Part shown: positions 61,101 to 64,000 of the stretch, in pieces
How positions within the stretch are numbered: the stretch's first letter is position 1
How the letters are laid out: each line of letters begins with the position of its first letter
Assembly (NCBI GenBank): GCA_964621345.1
Contig: CAZUON010000001.1
Span: forward strand, 141,809 to 205,808
Reading direction: 5' to 3'
DNA: 64,000 nucleotides
Source of the DNA: Glaciecola sp964621345
GTDB taxonomy: Bacteria; Pseudomonadota; Gammaproteobacteria; Enterobacterales; Alteromonadaceae
Program-made: the position numbers and the translations under genes
The notes under the pieces: model-generated
The model's input: the letters and a program-made list of their open reading frames with translations, nothing else
What the model was told of the DNA's origin: nothing
Databases searched by the model: none

Positions 61101-61326
61101 GTTGCCAATTGTCTTTGAGAAGAGCTTGCAAGCGCAGTTTATTATTCCGATGGCGATATCGCTAGCATTTGGGATTTTGTTTGCAACGGTGATAACACTG
61201 CTGCTTGTGCCGGCGCTATATTTGATTTTAGATGACATCAAGCGGGCATTTAAAGGCAAAAAACACTTACAAGCGCCGCAGACTGATAACATAAAGGAAG
61301 TAAAATTAGCCTCTGAAAACGAGTAG
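58153..61326 (+). CDS. RND-family efflux permease
   Basis: A 1057-residue inner-membrane RND pump with the usual 12-TM, two-loop architecture. TM1 is near residues 19-38, the large periplasmic loop spans about 40-335, and TM2-6 follow with the proton-relay motif GIVVDDAIIMGES. A second loop (about 575-870), rich in Gly near GGAGGPGGGSD, and TM8-12 with AGVVVNDSLIMVDFVNR complete it. It is related to the AcrB/MexB superfamily but nearer to the shorter-adaptor pumps often annotated as acriflavin-resistance proteins. Coupled with its adaptor, it lacks an adjacent outer-membrane factor and local regulator. It converges with the EamA gene with only 3 bases between stops. Confidence 0.93.
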   Translation: MSEHIDTEKGIISWFARNSVAANLLMIGIIVGGIFGIFQVQKQVFPQFIINNVIVQVPYLGAAPQEVEEGVIIKIEEAVKNLEGIKKITSTAREGVGTVSIEVEDGYSVQDMLDEVKVQVDAIPSFPANTEKPVVYRVKVPQDVMWVSVYGSVGERALKETANSIRDEIANLPGVSDVSVLGARDYEVSVEISEHDLQAYDLTFDEVVSAIRATSIDIPGGSIKGENGDILLRAKGQAYTAWEFASIPLVNRQDGTRILLGDIASINDGFIEDRPYALFDGKPATSIRVRAVGDQNALQISKDVNAYLDDKRKTLPPNVSAASWGDSSFYLSERLNMMLENMFFGVLLVFLVLSLFLKIKLAFWVIVGLPVCFLGTIMLMPMEYIDISINMLSLFGFILVLGIVVDDAIIMGESAYTEIDRKGHSIDNIIRGVKRVAMPATFGVLTTIAAFSPMLMVTGTFGVIWKTIGLVVILCLVFSLIESKLILPAHLANMKVKDYDPNTANWFQNKREAFNNQVKRFIETKYAPFLVKAVRYRYTTLASFVAMLIITIGLFAGGVVRFVFFPDIPSDFVIASVEMEAGSSIGQRDQTITNLMNAAVEMDNAVADETGRGVIQHYLAFDNGSLGGQLFMELTKAENRELTDKQIEERWRTYIPEMAGVRSLSIGGAGGPGGGSDLDFEFSSSNIQDLSNVTAELRSYLEAYEGVSEINDTFSGGSDEIRLEVKPQAEALGISLAQLAQQVRYGFFGAEAQRIQRKDEEVKVMVRYPQDQRNSVGNLENMRVRAPNGDDIPFSQVAEIELAKGYSSIIRVDGSRSITVTGKVNKELLEPGEVVKEITNDVIPEILERYPNVTFKLQGNSREQAESMVSLAQGFLFAMLMIFALMAIPLKSYSQPIIIMSVIPFGMVGAILGHVILGISVSVLSILGIIALAGVVVNDSLIMVDFVNRARREGYSIIEAAVSAGSQRFRAIILTSLTTFMGLLPIVFEKSLQAQFIIPMAISLAFGILFATVITLLLVPALYLILDDIKRAFKGKKHLQAPQTDNIKEVKLASENE

Positions 61327-61329
61327 GGC

Positions 61330-62232
61330 TTATTGGGTAAAGCGAGCCATCAAGCGCTTCGCTTTGCCCATTGCTATCGCATTACCAATCATCACTAATA
61401 TCACGCCGCATACTGAATACAGCGTCCAGCTATAGCCTTCAAAAAAAGTAGATATGATCAAAGCCACGATGGGATATACCAAGACCACATAGGCAGCCCT
61501 ATCCGAACCAATCTGCTTGAGTAGTTTCATATACGAACCAAAAGCAAGTACCGAGCCGAACACCGCTAGATACAACAACGAATAATAGTAGGATGCGGTA
61601 TCGGGTAGGTTTAAGCTTTTGCCGCTAAGTAATGCGACCATGCTGGTGCATATGACTCCATAGGTCATACACCAGAAATTCATCGGAATAACTTCTGTTT
61701 TGCGGTCTAAAATACGCTCGGAAGTAATATTCCCAAGGGCAGCCGACAAAAAAGAGGCGGTAGCAAAGAGTAAACCCACAACTAAGCCTTCGTTCAACGA
61801 TAGTTTTTCTAGTTCAGGTGCAAATATCAGTACGATACCGACTAAGCCAAAACTTGCTCCTACAACAACTTCTGGTCTTATTTCTTTGCCCAATATAATG
61901 CGGCGCAATACCACATTGAAATAAATAACACTGCTACTAAGAACTGCGAGTAGGGCGCTTATCATGTGCTGCTCAGCCGCATACAAAAATGAATAGTCGA
62001 GGCAGTAAATAAAGATGCCCGCTGCCAATAAATATTTGTGCTGAGAGCGCGAAATATGCAAGGAGATACCTCGTAAAACGCACCACAGACCAAGCAAACA
62101 GGCTGCAATAGCAAAGCGCAATGCAACCGACACCATTACATCTACCTCACCGGTCTGAAAGGTGATGGCAATCCATGTGGAGCCCCAAATAAATACACAT
62201 GCGGTAAACAAAAATACGTTTGAATGTAACAT
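61330..62232 (-). CDS. EamA/DMT-family transporter
   Basis: A 300-residue inner-membrane transporter with about ten transmembrane helices in two EamA repeats. The first includes FIWGSTWIAI, and the second GSVLAFGSYMKLLKQIGSDRAAYVVLVYPIVALI. Such proteins export amino acids, nucleobases or metabolites, and the substrate cannot be predicted. The ATG at 62232 is chosen because it starts the first helix and follows AGAAGATAAG. An upstream in-frame start at 62295 would add a polar extension. It is convergent with the RND permease and in the same direction as the upstream TonB receptor gene, from which a terminator separates it. Confidence 0.88.
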   Translation of the reverse strand: MLHSNVFLFTACVFIWGSTWIAITFQTGEVDVMVSVALRFAIAACLLGLWCVLRGISLHISRSQHKYLLAAGIFIYCLDYSFLYAAEQHMISALLAVLSSSVIYFNVVLRRIILGKEIRPEVVVGASFGLVGIVLIFAPELEKLSLNEGLVVGLLFATASFLSAALGNITSERILDRKTEVIPMNFWCMTYGVICTSMVALLSGKSLNLPDTASYYYSLLYLAVFGSVLAFGSYMKLLKQIGSDRAAYVVLVYPIVALIISTFFEGYSWTLYSVCGVILVMIGNAIAMGKAKRLMARFTQ

Positions 62233-62292
62233 CTTATCTTCTGCTGTTATTTGTCTCTGACACAAGTCAGATTTTTTAAACGAATGATTAAA

Positions 62293-62320
62293 CAAAAAGG
62301 CCAGTCTTGGAGACTGGCCT
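62293..62320 (-). terminator. Terminator of the TonB-dependent receptor gene
   Basis: On the minus strand, AGGCCAGTC (62320-62312) pairs with GACTGGCCT (62306-62298) around a 5-base loop and is followed by TTTTGTTT. A strong 9-bp stem ends transcription before the EamA gene. Confidence 0.88.
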
Positions 62321-62342
62321 AAACAAATTCACTTACATGGGT

Positions 62343-64000
62343 TTAGTAAAAAGTGAATTTTGCTTCAATACCCACAATACGTGGTTCGTTGACAATACCG
62401 GTTAAGTTGTTGAAGTCGATAGCACCTTTTACATTATCTTCGTTGGTAATGTTGCGTCCAAACAATGCAATGGTATAGCCGTCTGCAAAGTTCTCGTAAC
62501 CTACGCGTAAACCGCCTTCAAAGTTGTCATCGGTTTGAAACTCCACTGATTCATATAAGAATAAGTTGGTATCGCCCTGAAACGCCCAATCGGTAAAGGC
62601 AAATAGCTCACCGTCTGCACCCATTGGAATTGAATAACGTGCAGTAAAGTTGAAGATGGTTTCAGGTGCTTGAGGGAAGGGGTTGCCATCCACCGCAGCT
62701 AAGCCGTTGACCATTGGATCTAAGACTGTACAATCAGCACCACATGCTGCAACCAAAAGTTCGTCGTCCTGTATTTCGGTATCGTTTAAGCTAAATCCAC
62801 CGGTTAATACAAAGTTTTCAGTGACTAAGAACTGCGCATCTACTTCAAAGCCAAACGCTCTGCCTTTGTCGGCATTCAACAGAGAGTTTCCGTTGTTTGC
62901 GCCACCAATTGCAGATAACTGAATATCATCTACTTCATAGGCAAAAACGGCTGCATTTACGCGTAAGCGATCGTCAAGTAAGTCTGCCTTAAAGCCAGCT
63001 TCAACAGAGTTAATCGTTTCGGCATCGGCAACAGAAGGGCTACCTTCAAATGCAATATCACGCCCTTGAATTGACTGTGCTCTGAAACCATTGGCATAAC
63101 GAGCGAAAATTGAAATATCGTCGGTGAGTCTGTAGTTGGCGCTTAATTCAAAACTTGTTTGACCGTCATCTACATTTACCGGGTCGTAGTCTTGGATTTC
63201 AGCGGCACCAATGACTAAGGCAAAGCCATCTACATTCTGTGCACCTACTTCTAATGACTTTTCGTCGTCGGTATAACGAACACCACCTGTTACGGTGAGC
63301 TTGTCTGTGACTTCGTAGCTAGTTTGACCAAACACTGCCCAAGTCGTGTTCTCATGAGACACAGTGGTTGCGCCAAAGAAACCATCAATAGAAGTGATGC
63401 TGAATGATGAATCAAAATAGAAAGCACCTACCTGCCAAGATAAAGCGTCGTCTGTATCGCTAGCAAAACGAATTTCTTGTGTGATTTGTTCTAAATCATC
63501 CAAATTGTCTTGGGTAACTGCATCAAAAGGAATGAAGCCCGGGCGCGGGTCTGGGGTAAAATCTGCGGCACTACCAAATCCACCGTCGATATCACCTAAA
63601 CTGAAACCGTCGGCTTCTTCATAAGCTGAAATGGACGTTAGGGTAACATCGCCAAAATCATAATCGACTTTAAATGAACCGCCAAAACCTGAATATTCCT
63701 GCGGGTTATTGTCAAAGCCATTGCCGTTTAAATTACCGTCGTAAATAACTTCATCGCGCTTGTAGTTCTCATTTAAATCATTAGACCCTTTCGTAAATAC
63801 GTTGGCTCTAAAAACTGAAGCCGTTCCATCAAGGTCTCTGCCATGAAGCTGGGCTAAAATAGAAAGGTCATCGGTAGGGGTAAACAATAATTGTCCGCGC
63901 CAAGCTTGCTCTAGAAAACCGCCTATAGCGTTGCCTTCGTCGTTCGCAATATTATCTATATAGTCATCGCGCGATTGTGAAAGTACTGAGAAACGGCCCG
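62343..64000 (-). CDS. TonB-dependent receptor (5' end outside window)
   Basis: A C-terminal fragment of at least 552 codons of an outer-membrane beta-barrel receptor. The frame is open to the window edge, so the plug domain, signal peptide and start are missing. Repeated amphipathic strands (for example SWQVGAFYFDSSFSI, KLTVTGGVRYTDDEKSLEV, ISIFARYANGFRAQS) and the terminal aromatic residue in EAKFTFY are typical. YTDDEKS and NGFRAQSIQGRDIAFE resemble the receptors that marine alteromonads use for oligosaccharides or other large nutrients rather than classic siderophore receptors. The ligand is unknown. The sequence is rich in Asp, Asn and Gly, as in outer-membrane barrels. Confidence 0.92.
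   Translation of the reverse strand, partial: GRFSVLSQSRDDYIDNIANDEGNAIGGFLEQAWRGQLLFTPTDDLSILAQLHGRDLDGTASVFRANVFTKGSNDLNENYKRDEVIYDGNLNGNGFDNNPQEYSGFGGSFKVDYDFGDVTLTSISAYEEADGFSLGDIDGGFGSAADFTPDPRPGFIPFDAVTQDNLDDLEQITQEIRFASDTDDALSWQVGAFYFDSSFSITSIDGFFGATTVSHENTTWAVFGQTSYEVTDKLTVTGGVRYTDDEKSLEVGAQNVDGFALVIGAAEIQDYDPVNVDDGQTSFELSANYRLTDDISIFARYANGFRAQSIQGRDIAFEGSPSVADAETINSVEAGFKADLLDDRLRVNAAVFAYEVDDIQLSAIGGANNGNSLLNADKGRAFGFEVDAQFLVTENFVLTGGFSLNDTEIQDDELLVAACGADCTVLDPMVNGLAAVDGNPFPQAPETIFNFTARYSIPMGADGELFAFTDWAFQGDTNLFLYESVEFQTDDNFEGGLRVGYENFADGYTIALFGRNITNEDNVKGAIDFNNLTGIVNEPRIVGIEAKFTFY

Noticed and set aside
1..64000. tRNA, rRNA, prophage or integrative element
   Set aside because: No tRNA-like cloverleaf with CCA end, rRNA segment, integrase, phage structural gene or attachment-site repeat was recognised on either strand.

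Overview
The window looks like a chromosomal segment of a marine gammaproteobacterium of the order Alteromonadales (Alteromonas/Glaciecola-like). The reasons are protein-level similarity to enteric and marine orthologues (CysB, YbiT, SdaA, PabB, Fur, FldA, RhlE), the conserved block pabB-nudL-sdaA, the ybfF-DUF2788-fldA cluster, a divergent etfBA/ETF-QO pair, a TonB-dependent receptor and moderately AT-rich DNA. This is inference from sequence recognition, with no database search. No rRNA, tRNA, CRISPR array, prophage or transposase gene was seen. One 100-base run of N (31842-31941) has identical 55-bp sequence on both sides, so it is a scaffold join, not a biological structure.

Layout. 0.4-2.6 kb: a YHYH-domain lipoprotein, a MORN-repeat protein and a SCO1/SenC copper protein in one operon. 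2.6-9.1 kb: a TPR response regulator, an uncharacterised protein, tRNA hydroxylase TrhO, an EF-hand protein, a YbaK deacylase, an orphan bufferin-like (DUF2282) peptide and a DEAD-box helicase. 9.1-11.5 kb: 3-oxoacid CoA-transferase scoAB with a divergent LysR regulator. 11.6-19 kb: RhlE, an MscS channel, an old yellow enzyme, ABC-F protein YbiT, a membrane-anchored unknown and an orphan histidine kinase. 19.2-27.2 kb: cysB, sdaA-nudL-pabB, class I fumarase and rmuC. 27.3-35.5 kb: a more accessory stretch with an exonuclease/phosphatase-type lipoprotein, a MerR/TipAS regulator bracketed by two GGGGTCAG palindromes, a beta-lactamase-fold protein, a Tat-exported TIM-barrel protein, OsmC and CvfB. 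35.6-39.7 kb: 5-oxoprolinase pxpABC, a D-amino-acid transaminase and fur.

39.8-47.5 kb: a chemoreceptor, a large M14 carboxypeptidase, a secreted unknown, then flavodoxin, DUF2788 and YbfF. 47.5-51.2 kb: the electron-transfer-flavoprotein system, with ETF-ubiquinone oxidoreductase divergent from etfBA. 51.4-54.0 kb: a RimK-like ATP-grasp protein and a GNAT-C39 peptidase fusion, the most system-like uncharacterised pair in the window. 54.1-56.8 kb: a kynureninase-like and a tryptophan-dioxygenase-like gene, divergent from an Lrp/AsnC regulator. 57.0-64.0 kb: an RND efflux pair, an EamA transporter and a TonB-dependent receptor cut by the window end.

Functionally, much of the window concerns amino- and fatty-acid catabolism feeding the respiratory chain (ScoAB, SdaA, fumarase, ETF, kynurenine enzymes, 5-oxoprolinase, transaminase). 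The rest covers RNA/translation housekeeping (RhlE, YbiT, TrhO, YbaK, CvfB), metal handling (SCO, Fur, flavodoxin, bufferin-like peptide) and envelope/export functions. The best new leads are the ATP-grasp/GNAT-C39 pair, the divergent kyn locus with phased repeats, the orphan bufferin-like peptide, the YHYH-MORN-SCO operon, the palindrome-flanked MerR gene and several precise palindromes upstream of etfBA, scoAB and cysB.
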